Origin: Microlunatus capsulatus
Lineage (GTDB): Bacteria > Actinomycetota > Actinomycetes > Propionibacteriales > Propionibacteriaceae
Length of the DNA stretch: 64,000 nt
Direction: 5' to 3'
Assembly: GCF_017876495.1 (NCBI RefSeq)
Contig: NZ_JAGIOB010000001.1
Span: 2,108,001 to 2,172,000, forward strand
Made by a program: the position numbers and the translations under genes. Positions 47,977-56,182 of the stretch are shown here, one piece after another. The notes beneath the pieces are model-generated. The model worked only from the letters and a program-made list of their open reading frames with translations. It did no database searches and was not told where the DNA came from. Within the stretch, counting starts at the first letter, position 1. Every line of letters starts with the position of its first letter.

Positions 47977-48560
47977 GGCGGCGCGGGGGCGCGCGGGCTG
48001 CGCTTGTAGTCGGAGACGAAGCGGTCCCCGGTGAGCCAGAAGCGCCAGGGCCGGTCCGCCTCGGCGGAGACCCCGACGCGCGGTCCGGCGCTCACCCGCG
48101 CGGCCGGAGGGGGGTCCAGGGCCAGCGTCACCGGCCCGCCACCCAGGACCGACGTCCCCTTGTGGTCGGCGGTGATGCCCAGCGCCTGGGTGAGCCGGCC
48201 GGGGCCGCGGGCCAGGTCCCGGTCGGACGCGCGACCCCGGCGCGAGCGCGCGAGCGCGAGCCCCTCGACCACCTCGCCGGCCCGCAGCAGCACCCCGGAC
48301 GCCGTCCCGTCGGGCCCGCAGACCACGTTCGCCGCCCAGTGCATGCCGTAGGAGAAGTAGACGTAGAGCCGCCCGGGCGGGCCGAACATCACCTCGGTGC
48401 GGGCGGTGCGGCCGCGGAAGGCGTGCGAGGCGGGGTCGGCCGCGCCGTCGTAGGCCTCGACCTCGGTGAGCCGGACGACGACCTCGCCGTGCCGCAGCAG
48501 GCTGCCGAGCAGGGTGGGCGCGACCCGCTCGACCGGCCCGTCGAGGGCGGTCACGAGCAC
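47973..48560 (-). CDS. 3-methyladenine DNA glycosylase, Mpg/AAG family
   Basis: The 195-residue AAG-type glycosylase excises alkylated purines. The conserved elements are VVRLTEVEAYDG with the catalytic Glu, DPASHAFRGRTART, MFGPPGRLYVYFSYGMHWAANVV, and the LARGPGRLTQALGI segment. The N-terminus is short relative to many homologues, and the GTG start at 48560 is only tentatively assigned. It is translationally coupled to the downstream streptomycin-kinase-like gene. With the AlkA-like and Nei2-like proteins it is the third base-excision repair gene in the window. Confidence 0.9.
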   Translation of the reverse strand: MLVTALDGPVERVAPTLLGSLLRHGEVVVRLTEVEAYDGAADPASHAFRGRTARTEVMFGPPGRLYVYFSYGMHWAANVVCGPDGTASGVLLRAGEVVEGLALARSRRGRASDRDLARGPGRLTQALGITADHKGTSVLGGGPVTLALDPPPAARVSAGPRVGVSAEADRPWRFWLTGDRFVSDYKRSPRAPAPP

Positions 48561-48584
48561 CGCACCAGGACGGCCGCGGGCACC

Positions 48585-49739
48585 TCAGTCGACGACGTCG
48601 ACCCACTCCCGACCGGCGGCGGAGCGCAGCATGGCGTCGCAGATCGCGGCCGCGCGGGCCCCGTCGGCGAAGGTCGGCAGGCCCGGGGGTCGCTCGCCGT
48701 GCCCGGCGTGGGCGTCGATCGCGGCGTAGGAGTCGGCGACGTAGGCCTCGAAGCACTGCGCGTAGCCCTGGGCGTGGCCGGCGGGCAGGGTGGCCAGCCG
48801 GCGCTGCTCCGGGGAGCCGTGCAGCGGGTCGCGGACCAGGGTCTTGTAGCCCTCCTCGTCGCCGAGCAGCAGCTGCTCGGGCAGCTCCTGGTCGAAGACG
48901 GCGCTCTGCTGCATGCCGTCGACCTCGACCCACAGCCGGTTCTTGCGGCCGGCGGCCAGCTGCGTGATGACCGCGGAGCCGGCGACGTCGGCCGCCGTGC
49001 GGAACAGGATGATGGCGCTGTCCTCGGTGGTGACGTCGACCAGCGGGGCGTCGCTCTCGACCGTGCTGAAGGCGGCGGCGCCGGCCGGCAGGGCGGCGGG
49101 CCGCTGCTTGATGCTGATCGAGGTGGTGGCCACCAGCGAGGCGATCCGGTCCCCGGTCACCCACTCGACGAGGTCGCACCAGTGCGAGCCGATGTCGCCG
49201 AAGGCGCGCGAGGGTCCCCCGGCCGCGGGGTCCACCCGCCAGCTGGTCGAGAGCGGGCTCAGCAGCCAGTCCTGCAGGTAGGTGCCGTGCACGAGGTTGA
49301 CGGCGCCGAAGGCGGGGTCCTGCACCCGGGCGCGCAGCTCGCGGGCCATCGGGTGGAAGCGGTAGGCGAAGGGCATCGTGTTGACGACGCCGGTGCGCGC
49401 GGCGACCTCGGCGGCGTGCCGGGCGTCCTCGACGCTGACCCCGAGCGGCTTCTCGCACAGCACGTGGACGCCCGCCTCCATCAGCTGCACCGCGAACGGC
49501 ACGTGCGAGGCGTTGGGGGTGCAGATGTGCACCGCGTCGAGCCCGGCGGCGGCCACCTCGTCGATGCTGCCGTAGGCCTGCTCGACGCCCCAGCGGGCCG
49601 CCACCTCGCGCGAGCGCTCGGGGCTGGAGGCCATCACGCCGACGACCTCGGCGCCGGCCAGCACGGCCGCGCGCCGGTGCACCTCGCCGATCATCCCCGC
49701 CCCGAGGACCGCCACGCGCTTCGTCGTCGAAGAAGTCAT
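48585..49739 (-). CDS. Gfo/Idh/MocA-family oxidoreductase
   Basis: The 384-residue NAD(P)-dependent sugar or inositol dehydrogenase-like enzyme has an N-terminal Rossmann fold (VAVLGAGMIGEVHRRAA), the DAVHICTPNASH segment and the catalytic-lysine motif CEKPLGVS. A C-terminal substrate domain has FGDIGSHWCDLVEWVTG, whose His and Asp are expected at the active site. It lies downstream of a ribose-type sugar ABC operon on the same strand but behind a strong terminator, and it has its own TAGGGT box ending 6 nt before the ATG. Oxidation of the imported sugar is plausible but not shown. Confidence 0.88.
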   Translation of the reverse strand: MTSSTTKRVAVLGAGMIGEVHRRAAVLAGAEVVGVMASSPERSREVAARWGVEQAYGSIDEVAAAGLDAVHICTPNASHVPFAVQLMEAGVHVLCEKPLGVSVEDARHAAEVAARTGVVNTMPFAYRFHPMARELRARVQDPAFGAVNLVHGTYLQDWLLSPLSTSWRVDPAAGGPSRAFGDIGSHWCDLVEWVTGDRIASLVATTSISIKQRPAALPAGAAAFSTVESDAPLVDVTTEDSAIILFRTAADVAGSAVITQLAAGRKNRLWVEVDGMQQSAVFDQELPEQLLLGDEEGYKTLVRDPLHGSPEQRRLATLPAGHAQGYAQCFEAYVADSYAAIDAHAGHGERPPGLPTFADGARAAAICDAMLRSAAGREWVDVVD

Positions 49740-49745
49740 GGCCAC

Positions 49746-49751
49746 ACCCTA
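49746..49751 (-). promoter_or_regulatory. minus-10 box of a leaderless promoter (Gfo/Idh/MocA gene)
   Basis: On the minus strand TAGGGT ends 6 nt before the ATG at 49739. Confidence 0.55.
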
Positions 49752-49792
49752 GGGCGTGCCGCAGGAGGCCCCGCGGACGAGGGTCCTGGGAC

Positions 49793-49832
49793 GCGGACGG
49801 GCCCGGGGGATCGCTCCCCCGGGCCCGTCCGC
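49793..49832 (-). terminator. strong terminator after the sugar ABC operon
   Basis: A perfect 18-bp stem (GCGGACGGGCCCGGGGGA with its complement) and loop TCGC lies 14 nt beyond the stop of the sugar-binding protein gene. It is the longest uninterrupted GC-rich stem after the one at 37358. Confidence 0.8.
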
Positions 49833-49846
49833 CGTCCGTCCCAGCC

Positions 49847-50887
49847 TCAGAAGACGCTGTTCGGGTCGTAGTACTCGTCGATGTTCTCGCAGCCGATGCC
49901 GACCGCCTTGGTGAAGGACTCCGGCTTGTAGTCGCTGGGCTTGGACTTGCCCGTGGCGACGTCGACGGAGATCTTCAGCGCCTCCTCCGCCGCCAGCGAC
50001 GGGGAGTTCAGACCGGTCGAGAGGTACCGGCCCTCGCAGCCGCCCTGCTTGATCAGCGCCAGCGCCTCCTTCTGCCCGTCGGCGGACGCGGCGACGTAGA
50101 CGTTCTTGTACTGGTCCTTGCCGTTGACGACGTTGTACGCGCCGAGGGCCATGGAGTCGTTGAGCCCCAGGATCAGGTCGATGTCGGGGTTGCCGGCCAG
50201 CATCGTCTCGGCCGCCACCTGGCCCTTGTCCTGGGCGTAGTCCCCGGGCTGCTCGGCCTTGATCTCGTAGGGCATGCCGCCCTCCTCGAGACCGTCCAGG
50301 AAGCCCTGCCGCCGGTTGGGCCCGACGAACTCGTCGGTGGCCGGACCGGTGAGCACCACCATCGTGATGCTGGTCTTGCCCATGTCCTTGAAGCGCTTGG
50401 CGGTGAGCTTGCCCGACTCGCGGCCGATCGTCAGGTTGTCGGACTGGACGCTCGTCATGCCCGTGCCGGGGACGCTGGTGTCGATGTAGGTGACCGGGAT
50501 CTGGGAGGCGATCTGGGTCATCATCTCCTTCTGACCCTTGACGCTGGTGGCGTTGACCACCAGGACGTCGGCGCCCTGGCTGATCATCGCCTGCATCTGG
50601 TTCATCTGGATGACCGGGTCCTTGTTCGCCGCCTGGAACAGCAGCTTGAAACCCTGCTCCTTCGCGATCTGCTCCGACTGCACCTGCATGGCCGCGAAGT
50701 AGGGCGCCTGCAGCTGCTGCTGGGCGAAGCCGACGACGACCTCGCTGACATCGGGCTTGATGCCGTTGGCCGGGCCCTGCGCGGGCTCGGACGAGGGGTA
50801 GATCGAGCCGCAGGCGCTGAGCGCCGCCAGGGCGGTCGCGGCGGCGACGACGCCGGTGGCGCGCCGCAGCCGGGAGGTCCTCATCAT
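49847..50887 (-). CDS. sugar ABC transporter substrate-binding lipoprotein (RbsB type)
   Basis: The 346-residue lipoprotein has lipobox LAALSACGS and a type I periplasmic-binding fold (Peripla_BP_4; VVVGFAQQQLQAPYFAAMQVQSEQIAKEQGF, IDLILGLNDSMALGAYNVV). It delivers a sugar or polyol to the adjacent permease. ATG 50887 is chosen because GGAGA lies about 7 nt upstream; 50884 and 50899 are alternatives. It is the last gene of the ATPase-permease-receptor operon. The sugar is not identified; the neighbouring Gfo/Idh/MocA enzyme hints at an inositol- or hexose-like substrate. Confidence 0.92.
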   Translation of the reverse strand: MMRTSRLRRATGVVAAATALAALSACGSIYPSSEPAQGPANGIKPDVSEVVVGFAQQQLQAPYFAAMQVQSEQIAKEQGFKLLFQAANKDPVIQMNQMQAMISQGADVLVVNATSVKGQKEMMTQIASQIPVTYIDTSVPGTGMTSVQSDNLTIGRESGKLTAKRFKDMGKTSITMVVLTGPATDEFVGPNRRQGFLDGLEEGGMPYEIKAEQPGDYAQDKGQVAAETMLAGNPDIDLILGLNDSMALGAYNVVNGKDQYKNVYVAASADGQKEALALIKQGGCEGRYLSTGLNSPSLAAEEALKISVDVATGKSKPSDYKPESFTKAVGIGCENIDEYYDPNSVF

Positions 50888-50913
50888 CGGTGTCTCCATG
50901 GGTCGGACCGGCG

Positions 50914-51942
50914 TCACTTGGACGCGGGGGTGGTCGAGTCGGCCTTGCGCTTGCGCGCGAACTGGACGGTGGCCAGGGTCACCGCGACCAGGATCAGCGC
51001 ACCGCGGAAGGCGTCCTGGAGGAACGTCGACACGTTGAGCAGCGAGAGGAGGTTGGCGATCACGGCGAAGATGATCGTGCCGACGACGGCCCCGAAGACC
51101 TTGCCGTAGCCGCCGGCCAGCCGGGCGCCGCCGATGACGACGGCCGCGATGGCCTCCAGCTCCAGCAGGTTGCCGGCGGTCGAGGTCCCGCTGGCGAAGC
51201 GGGCCAGGAAGATCCAGCCGCCCAGGCCGACGAGCAGGCCGGCCAGGATGTAGACCGACCACAGCGTGGTCTTGACCGGGATGCCCGAGCTGCGGGCCGC
51301 GTTGATGTTGGAGCCGATGGCGTAGACCCGGCGGCCCCAGACGGTGCGGTAGAGCAGGAACGCGATGAGGGCCACGACGACGAGCCAGATGATGGCGAGC
51401 ACCGGGATGCCGATGAACGTCGACTGCCCCAGCTTCGCGAACGAGTCGGCCGACTCCGGGTTGATCGGGATGCCGTTGCCGTAGGCGTAGACGAGGCCAC
51501 GGGCCAGGGCCAGCATGCCCAGCGTCACGATGAAGGGCTCCAGGCCGCGGAAGGCCACCAGCCAGCCGTTGACCGCGCCGACGATGCCGCCGATGACGAT
51601 GGCGACGACCAGCGCGAGCAGCACCGACGGGCCGCCGAACAGGCCGGCCGCGACGACGGCGGCCAGGCCCAGGGCCGAGCCGACGCTGATGTCGATGCCG
51701 CCGGTGAGGACGACGATGAGCTCGGCCATCACCACGACGCCGATGATCGACATCTGCAGCAGCAGGTTGGTGATGTTGGTGCCGCTCCAGAAGACCGCCC
51801 CGCGCGTGATGGTGGCCACCAGCAGGAGGGCGACGAGGATGTAGAGGGCGTACTGGCTCTTGAGCCAGTCGACCACGGCGCTGCCGCGGTTCTCCTCGGC
51901 TTGCTCGGGGGACGAGGTGGGGGCGGTCGCCGTGGCGGTCAT
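50914..51942 (-). CDS. sugar ABC transporter permease (RbsC type)
   Basis: The 342-residue membrane permease of the BPD_transp_2 family has about nine to ten helices. Family motifs are AELIVVLTGGIDISVGSALGLAAVVAAGL, GLEPFIVTLGMLALARGLVYAYGNG, and YAIGSNINAARSSGIPVKTTLWSVYILAGLLVGLGG. It lies between the ATPase and binding-protein genes on the minus strand with small gaps (105 nt and 26 nt), consistent with one transcript. Confidence 0.93.
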   Translation of the reverse strand: MTATATAPTSSPEQAEENRGSAVVDWLKSQYALYILVALLLVATITRGAVFWSGTNITNLLLQMSIIGVVVMAELIVVLTGGIDISVGSALGLAAVVAAGLFGGPSVLLALVVAIVIGGIVGAVNGWLVAFRGLEPFIVTLGMLALARGLVYAYGNGIPINPESADSFAKLGQSTFIGIPVLAIIWLVVVALIAFLLYRTVWGRRVYAIGSNINAARSSGIPVKTTLWSVYILAGLLVGLGGWIFLARFASGTSTAGNLLELEAIAAVVIGGARLAGGYGKVFGAVVGTIIFAVIANLLSLLNVSTFLQDAFRGALILVAVTLATVQFARKRKADSTTPASK

Positions 51943-52047
51943 GCGCGGGCTCCTGTGTCTGCGGTCGGGGAAGAGGTGGGTCGGGCCGCGCCGGGCGCGG
52001 TGGGGACGACGCGGCGCGGTCGCGCCGACGTCGCCGGGGTGCTGCGG

Positions 52048-53601
52048 TCAGTCATCGCTGTGCAGGGCCGTGCGGATGAGCGCGTCGGTGTCGGTGCCCT
52101 CGTCGTCGGGGTCGAACTCCCCGACCACGCGGCCGTTGCGCATCACGAGGATGCGGTGGCAGAGGGAGAGCAGCTCCTCGGCCTCGCTGGAGACCACCAG
52201 GACGCCCTTCCCTCGGGCCGCGACCCGGTGGATGATCTGGTAGATGTTCGCCCGGGCGCCGACGTCGATGCCCTTGGTCGGCTCGTCGAGGACGACGAAG
52301 TCGGGGTCGGCCTCCAGCCACTTGGCCACGACGACCTTCTGCTGGTTGCCGCCGCTGAGCGAGCTCGTGTAGGTCTTCGGCCCGCCCTTGACCTGGAACT
52401 CCTTGATCAGCTCGCGGATGCGCTTCTTCTCCCGCTTGCCGTCGACGACGCCGGCCTTCGACATCTGCGGGAGCACGACCAGGCTCATGTTCTCGCCGTT
52501 GTCGAAGTCCTTGACGAAGCCCTCGAGCCGGCGGTCCTCGGTGAGGTAGGCGATGCCCTTCTTGAGGGCGGTCCCCGGGGAGTCGAGCACGACCTCCTGG
52601 CCGCGGACCGTGATGGTGCCCTCGACCGCGCGCTTCTGGCCCGTGATGGTGCGGGCGACGGAGGACCGGCCGCTACCGACCAGCCCGTACAGGCCGACGA
52701 TCTCGCCCGGGTTGACGTCGAACGAGACCCCCTTGGCCGTGCCGCCCCAGAGGTCGCGGACCGAGACCACCGGCTGGGCGTCGGTGACGTCGACCGCCTC
52801 GGGCCGGTCCAGCGCCTTCAGCGCCTGGCCGATCATCAGGGTGGTGATGGCGTCCGGGTCGGTCTCGGAGGTCTTGAGGACGTCGACGAGGCTGCCGTTG
52901 CGCAGCACCGCGATGCGGTCGCACATGGCGAACACCTCGTTGAGGCGGTGCGAGACGAAGATGATCGATGTCCCGGCCGCCTTCTCCCGCGCGACCAGGT
53001 CGAGGATGTCCTTGAAGTGCTCCTCGCTGGTGGAGGCCGTGGTCTCGTCCAGGATCATGATCTTGTGCTCGCTGACCGCGGCGCGGCTCAGGGAGAGCAT
53101 CTGGCGCTGGCCGGGGCCGAGGTCGCCGGCGAGCTGGTTGGTGCGCAGGTGGCCCAGCCCGACGTCGCGGAGGACCTGCTTGGTCTCGGCGCTGTTGGTG
53201 TCCACCTTCTGCGCCCAGGGGCGGATGTCCTTGCCGCTGCGCAGCTTGTACAGCCAGACGTTCTCGCCGACGGTGAAGTCGTCGATGATCAGCGGCTCCT
53301 GGTGCATCATCAGCACCCCGGCCTGCTCCGCCTCGGCGGCGTTGCGCACCGGGTGGTCGTAGCCCGCGACCATGATCTCGCCGTCGGTCGGGGTCTCGAC
53401 GCCGGCCAGCAGCTTCGCGAAGGTGGACTTGCCCGCGCCGTTGGCGCCGCAGATGGCGAGCACCTCCCCCCGGTAGCCCTCGAGGTCCACGCCGTCGAGG
53501 GCCTTCACGCCGGGGTAGTGCTTCTTGACCCCGACGGCCTTGAAGGCGAGCTTGCCCGCAGGCTCCCCGGCCCGCTCGTGCTCACGCTCTACCGCTACCA
53601 C
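52048..53601 (-). CDS. sugar ABC transporter ATP-binding protein, tandem NBD (RbsA type)
   Basis: The 517-residue protein has two ABC domains, as in RbsA/MglA. The first has Walker A GANGAGKST, signature-region LGPGQRQ and Walker B IMILDETTAS. The second has the usual degenerate Walker A GLVGSGRSS but intact LSGGNQQK and VVLDEPTKGID. GTG 53601 is preferred: it follows GAGGGAG and leaves the promoter and operator (53630-53666) outside the gene, although the open frame reads further upstream. It is the first gene of the sugar import operon. Confidence 0.93.
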   Translation of the reverse strand: MVAVEREHERAGEPAGKLAFKAVGVKKHYPGVKALDGVDLEGYRGEVLAICGANGAGKSTFAKLLAGVETPTDGEIMVAGYDHPVRNAAEAEQAGVLMMHQEPLIIDDFTVGENVWLYKLRSGKDIRPWAQKVDTNSAETKQVLRDVGLGHLRTNQLAGDLGPGQRQMLSLSRAAVSEHKIMILDETTASTSEEHFKDILDLVAREKAAGTSIIFVSHRLNEVFAMCDRIAVLRNGSLVDVLKTSETDPDAITTLMIGQALKALDRPEAVDVTDAQPVVSVRDLWGGTAKGVSFDVNPGEIVGLYGLVGSGRSSVARTITGQKRAVEGTITVRGQEVVLDSPGTALKKGIAYLTEDRRLEGFVKDFDNGENMSLVVLPQMSKAGVVDGKREKKRIRELIKEFQVKGGPKTYTSSLSGGNQQKVVVAKWLEADPDFVVLDEPTKGIDVGARANIYQIIHRVAARGKGVLVVSSEAEELLSLCHRILVMRNGRVVGEFDPDDEGTDTDALIRTALHSDD

Positions 53602-53629
53602 CGTCTGCTGCTCCCTCGCTCGCCGAACA

Positions 53630-53666
53630 TGTGATGCAGCACACAGCCTGCCCTGGCAGAAGTCAA
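53630..53666 (-). promoter_or_regulatory. sigma-70-like promoter with overlapping operator, sugar ABC operon
   Basis: On the minus strand TTGACT (53661-53666) and TGTGCT (53638-53643) are 17 bp apart. The minus-10 box overlaps the palindrome TGTGCTGCATCACA (53630-53643), symmetrical except at two internal positions, as expected for LacI/GntR-type repressor sites. This is the clearest minus-35/minus-10 pair in the window. Bases 53667-53834 show nothing further. Confidence 0.65.
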
Positions 53667-53834
53667 CCACCGCCGCACCCTGGGCACGCGCCGACGCCGG
53701 ACGACCGGGCACCGCACCGGCCCGGCCCGCGCGACGGTCGTGCCGCGCGGCCGACCGGGCCGGCTGCGGACTCTACCGACGCCCGCCGCGAGCGCTCCGG
53801 CGGGCCCTGCGCGAGGCCGGTCCGGTCCGGTCGG

Positions 53835-54998
53835 CTACCGGCCGACGGCGGCGGCCATCCGCTCGACGGCCTCGGTGAGCACCGCCGTCGAGGTCGCGAA
53901 GTTCAGCCGGACGTGGCCGGCGCCGCCGGTGCCGAAGTCGGGCCCGACGCCCAGCGCCACCCGGGCGTGCTCCAGGAAGAAGGCCGCCGGGTCGGCGGGC
54001 AGGTCCAGCGCCCGGCAGTCCAGCCAGGCCAGGTAGGTGGCCTGCGGCGGGGTCCACCGGAGCGCCGGGAGGTGCTCCGCCAGCAGCCGGCCCAGCAGGC
54101 GCTGCTGGGCGTCGAGGCCCGCGCGGTGCTCGGCCAGCCACTCCTGGCCCCCGCGCAGGGCCGCGGTGTGGGCGAGCACCCCCAGCGAGCTCGCGCCGTG
54201 CCCGACCACCTCGGGCATCGCGGCCAGCTCGGCGGCGGCGCCCGGCCCCGCGACCGCCAGCGCCGCCTTGAGGCCCGCCAGGTTCCAGGCCTTGGAGGCG
54301 GAGAAGACGACGAAGCCCCGCTCGGCGCCGGGCACGGCGAGGTAGGGGGTGAAGGCCGGCCCGTCGACGCGGGTGAGCGGGGCGTGGATCTCGTCCACCA
54401 CCACCCGCACCCCGTGCCGCTCCGCCAGCGCGGCGACGGCGGCGAGCTCGGCGGCGGTGTGCACGGTGCCGGTGGGGTTGTGCGGGCTGGCCAGCAGCAG
54501 GGCCGCCCGGCGGCCGCCGGCGGCGGCGTCGGCGCAGGCGCGCTCCAGCGCGTCGAGGTCCAGCCGGCCGTCGACGCCCAGCGGGGCCTCCACGAGCCGG
54601 CGCCCGGTGTGGGTGACGAAGCCGGCGAAGGGCGGATAGACCGGCGGCACGATGACGACGGCGTCGCCCGGTCCCGTGACCAGGGCCAGCACCTCGACGA
54701 CGCCGGTCATGACGTCGGCGACCAGCGCGGTCGCGGCGGGGTCGGGGCGCCAGCCCCAGGCAGCCTGCGCGGCGTCGGCGTAGGCCTCGGCGTAGCCCGG
54801 ACCCCAGGGGTAGCCGGTGTCGCCGAGGTCGAGCGCCTCGTCGAGGGCGGCGCGCACGGCCGGCGCGGGCAGGGTGTCCATCTCGGCCACGAAGAGGGGC
54901 AGCACGTCGGGCGGGTACGCCCGCCACTTGAGGCTCTGCCGCCGCCGCAGCGCGTCCAGGCTCAGACGGTCGAAGGGCTGGGCGGGGTCGGTGGGCAC
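53835..54998 (-). CDS. PLP-dependent aminotransferase class I/II, MalY/PatB-like (C-S lyase)
   Basis: The 387-residue PLP enzyme matches the MalY/PatB subgroup, which cleaves cystathionine or other C-S bonds. The N-terminal pattern [20 protein letters not shown] is characteristic. The cofactor is held by the PHNPTGTVH segment, the Asp in VVDEIHAPL, and the Schiff-base Lys in [12 protein letters not shown]. The GTG start at 54998 follows CAGAGT by 6 nt, a possible leaderless arrangement. No regulator or transport gene is coupled. Substrate preference cannot be read. Confidence 0.88.
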   Translation of the reverse strand: MPTDPAQPFDRLSLDALRRRQSLKWRAYPPDVLPLFVAEMDTLPAPAVRAALDEALDLGDTGYPWGPGYAEAYADAAQAAWGWRPDPAATALVADVMTGVVEVLALVTGPGDAVVIVPPVYPPFAGFVTHTGRRLVEAPLGVDGRLDLDALERACADAAAGGRRAALLLASPHNPTGTVHTAAELAAVAALAERHGVRVVVDEIHAPLTRVDGPAFTPYLAVPGAERGFVVFSASKAWNLAGLKAALAVAGPGAAAELAAMPEVVGHGASSLGVLAHTAALRGGQEWLAEHRAGLDAQQRLLGRLLAEHLPALRWTPPQATYLAWLDCRALDLPADPAAFFLEHARVALGVGPDFGTGGAGHVRLNFATSTAVLTEAVERMAAAVGR

Positions 54999-55041
54999 GG
55001 GCCGACTCTGCCACCCGCGGGCCGGCGACCGGCCCGCGAGG

Positions 55042-55245
55042 TCAGTCCTGCTCGGTGGCCATCAGCACGAAGCCGGTGACGAACACCCCGACCGTGGCGA
55101 ACATGGCGAGCACGCCGCCCACGACGCCGAAGCCGGGGGTGGGGATGTCGTTCACACCGCTGGTGGTCAGCATCATGACGACGCCGACGACGTACAGGGC
55201 CAGCGACAGCCCGCCGAGGACCAGCAGGACGATCGCTCGTCGCAT
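55042..55245 (-). CDS. small two-helix membrane protein (DUF6458-like)
   Basis: The 67-residue protein has two hydrophobic helices (about 4-26 and 40-62) separated by a short loop [14 protein letters not shown]. This pattern is common in actinobacterial DUF6458 proteins of unknown function. Gene context gives no clue. Confidence 0.75.
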   Translation of the reverse strand: MRRAIVLLVLGGLSLALYVVGVVMMLTTSGVNDIPTPGFGVVGGVLAMFATVGVFVTGFVLMATEQD

Positions 55246-55323
55246 CGTGTCTCGCTCTCTGTCCGGCGACCCGGGGGTCGTCCGTCGTCTTCGCCTCCGG
55301 AGCGCGGCCGGGCCGCGCGGGGA

Positions 55324-55905
55324 TCACTCTAGCGGCTGGCCGTCGGGCACCGCCGCGGGGAGCGGGGTGTCCGCGCCGGCCCGCCGGGCCCGGCCGATGA
55401 CGTCGGCGAGCGCCGCGTGCAGCCGCTCGGCGTCGGCCACGTCCAGCTGCAGCCGCTCCATCACGGTCCGGGGCACCGCGAGCGCCTGCTCCCGCAGGGC
55501 GGCCCCCGCCGGGGTGAGGGTCAGCCGCAGGGCGCGCTCGTCGCCCGGCTCGCGCCGCCGCTCGAGGTAGCCGACCGCCTCGAGCCGCTTGAGCAGCGGC
55601 GAGAGGGTCGCGGGCTCCAGGGCCAGCAGCCGGCCCAGCTCCCCCACCCGCAGCGGGGCGTGCTGCCACAGCGCCAGCATCACCAGGTACTGGGGGTGCG
55701 TCAGCCGCAGCGGCTCCAGCACCGGCCGGTAGATGCTGATCACGCTGCGGGAGGCCACGGCCAGGGCGAAGCAGACCTGGCGCTCGAGCTCGAGGAGGTC
55801 GGGCCCCTCCCCCACTCCGCCGCCCGCGCCAGCCCGGCCGGCGTCGCGCTCCGTGGCCGGGCTCACGTCGCCGGCGGGCTCCACCCGCTGTCGCTCCGCA
55901 GTCAT
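55324..55905 (-). CDS. MarR-family transcriptional regulator
   Basis: The 193-residue regulator has a disordered N-terminus (1-35) and a MarR winged helix-turn-helix (about 40-170; LTHPQYLVMLALWQHAPLRVGELGRLLALEPATLSPLLKRLEAVGYLERRREPGDERALRLTLTPAG). The absence of a conserved reactive Cys in the usual OhrR position argues against an organic peroxide sensor; a Cys at VCFALAVASR is the only candidate. A perfect inverted repeat covers its own minus-10 box, indicating autorepression. A small gene is divergently transcribed from the same region. Confidence 0.9.
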   Translation of the reverse strand: MTAERQRVEPAGDVSPATERDAGRAGAGGGVGEGPDLLELERQVCFALAVASRSVISIYRPVLEPLRLTHPQYLVMLALWQHAPLRVGELGRLLALEPATLSPLLKRLEAVGYLERRREPGDERALRLTLTPAGAALREQALAVPRTVMERLQLDVADAERLHAALADVIGRARRAGADTPLPAAVPDGQPLE

Positions 55906-55907
55906 GC

Positions 55908-55919
55908 TTAGTACACTAA
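55908..55919. promoter_or_regulatory. MarR operator overlapping the leaderless minus-10 box
   Basis: TTAGT-AC-ACTAA is a perfect inverted repeat 3-14 nt upstream of the MarR ATG. On the minus strand it contains TAGTGT (55913-55918), which ends 7 nt before the ATG, so repressor and RNA polymerase would compete. Confidence 0.65.
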
Positions 55920-55968
55920 CAGTTCGTGGCCTCAGCACTCGGCGGGGCGCGGACCGACGGGAGTCGAC

Positions 55969-56163
55969 GTGACGGAGAAGGTGGCCCGGGGTGACGGCTA
56001 CTCGCTGCCCTACCGGATCTGGTGGGAGATCGAGTACACGCTGCTGCACGTGTTCGGACCGGCCTCGCTGGACGGCGACGCCGACCCGCGGGTGGCGATG
56101 AAGAAGGACCACGACCGGCGCAAGGCCCTCTGGCTGGAGCGACGGGCCGCCGCCAGGCGCTGA
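55969..56163 (+). CDS. small conserved-looking protein of unknown function (64 residues)
   Basis: The protein begins MTEKVARGDGYSLPYRIWWE and continues IEYTLLHVFGPASLDGDADPRV, ending in a basic KKDHDRRKALWLERRAAARR helix. GGGAG lies 5 nt before the GTG start. It is divergent from the MarR gene and may be its target, since only about 50 nt separate the operator from this start. Confidence 0.6.
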   Translation: MTEKVARGDGYSLPYRIWWEIEYTLLHVFGPASLDGDADPRVAMKKDHDRRKALWLERRAAARR

Positions 56164-56182
56164 GCGGCCCGACCCGCCGGCG

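Noticed and set aside
47095-48560. Acquired antibiotic-resistance locus
   Set aside because: The streptomycin-kinase-like gene has the same base composition as its neighbours, is coupled to a housekeeping repair gene and lies in no mobile context. Homology alone does not show resistance.
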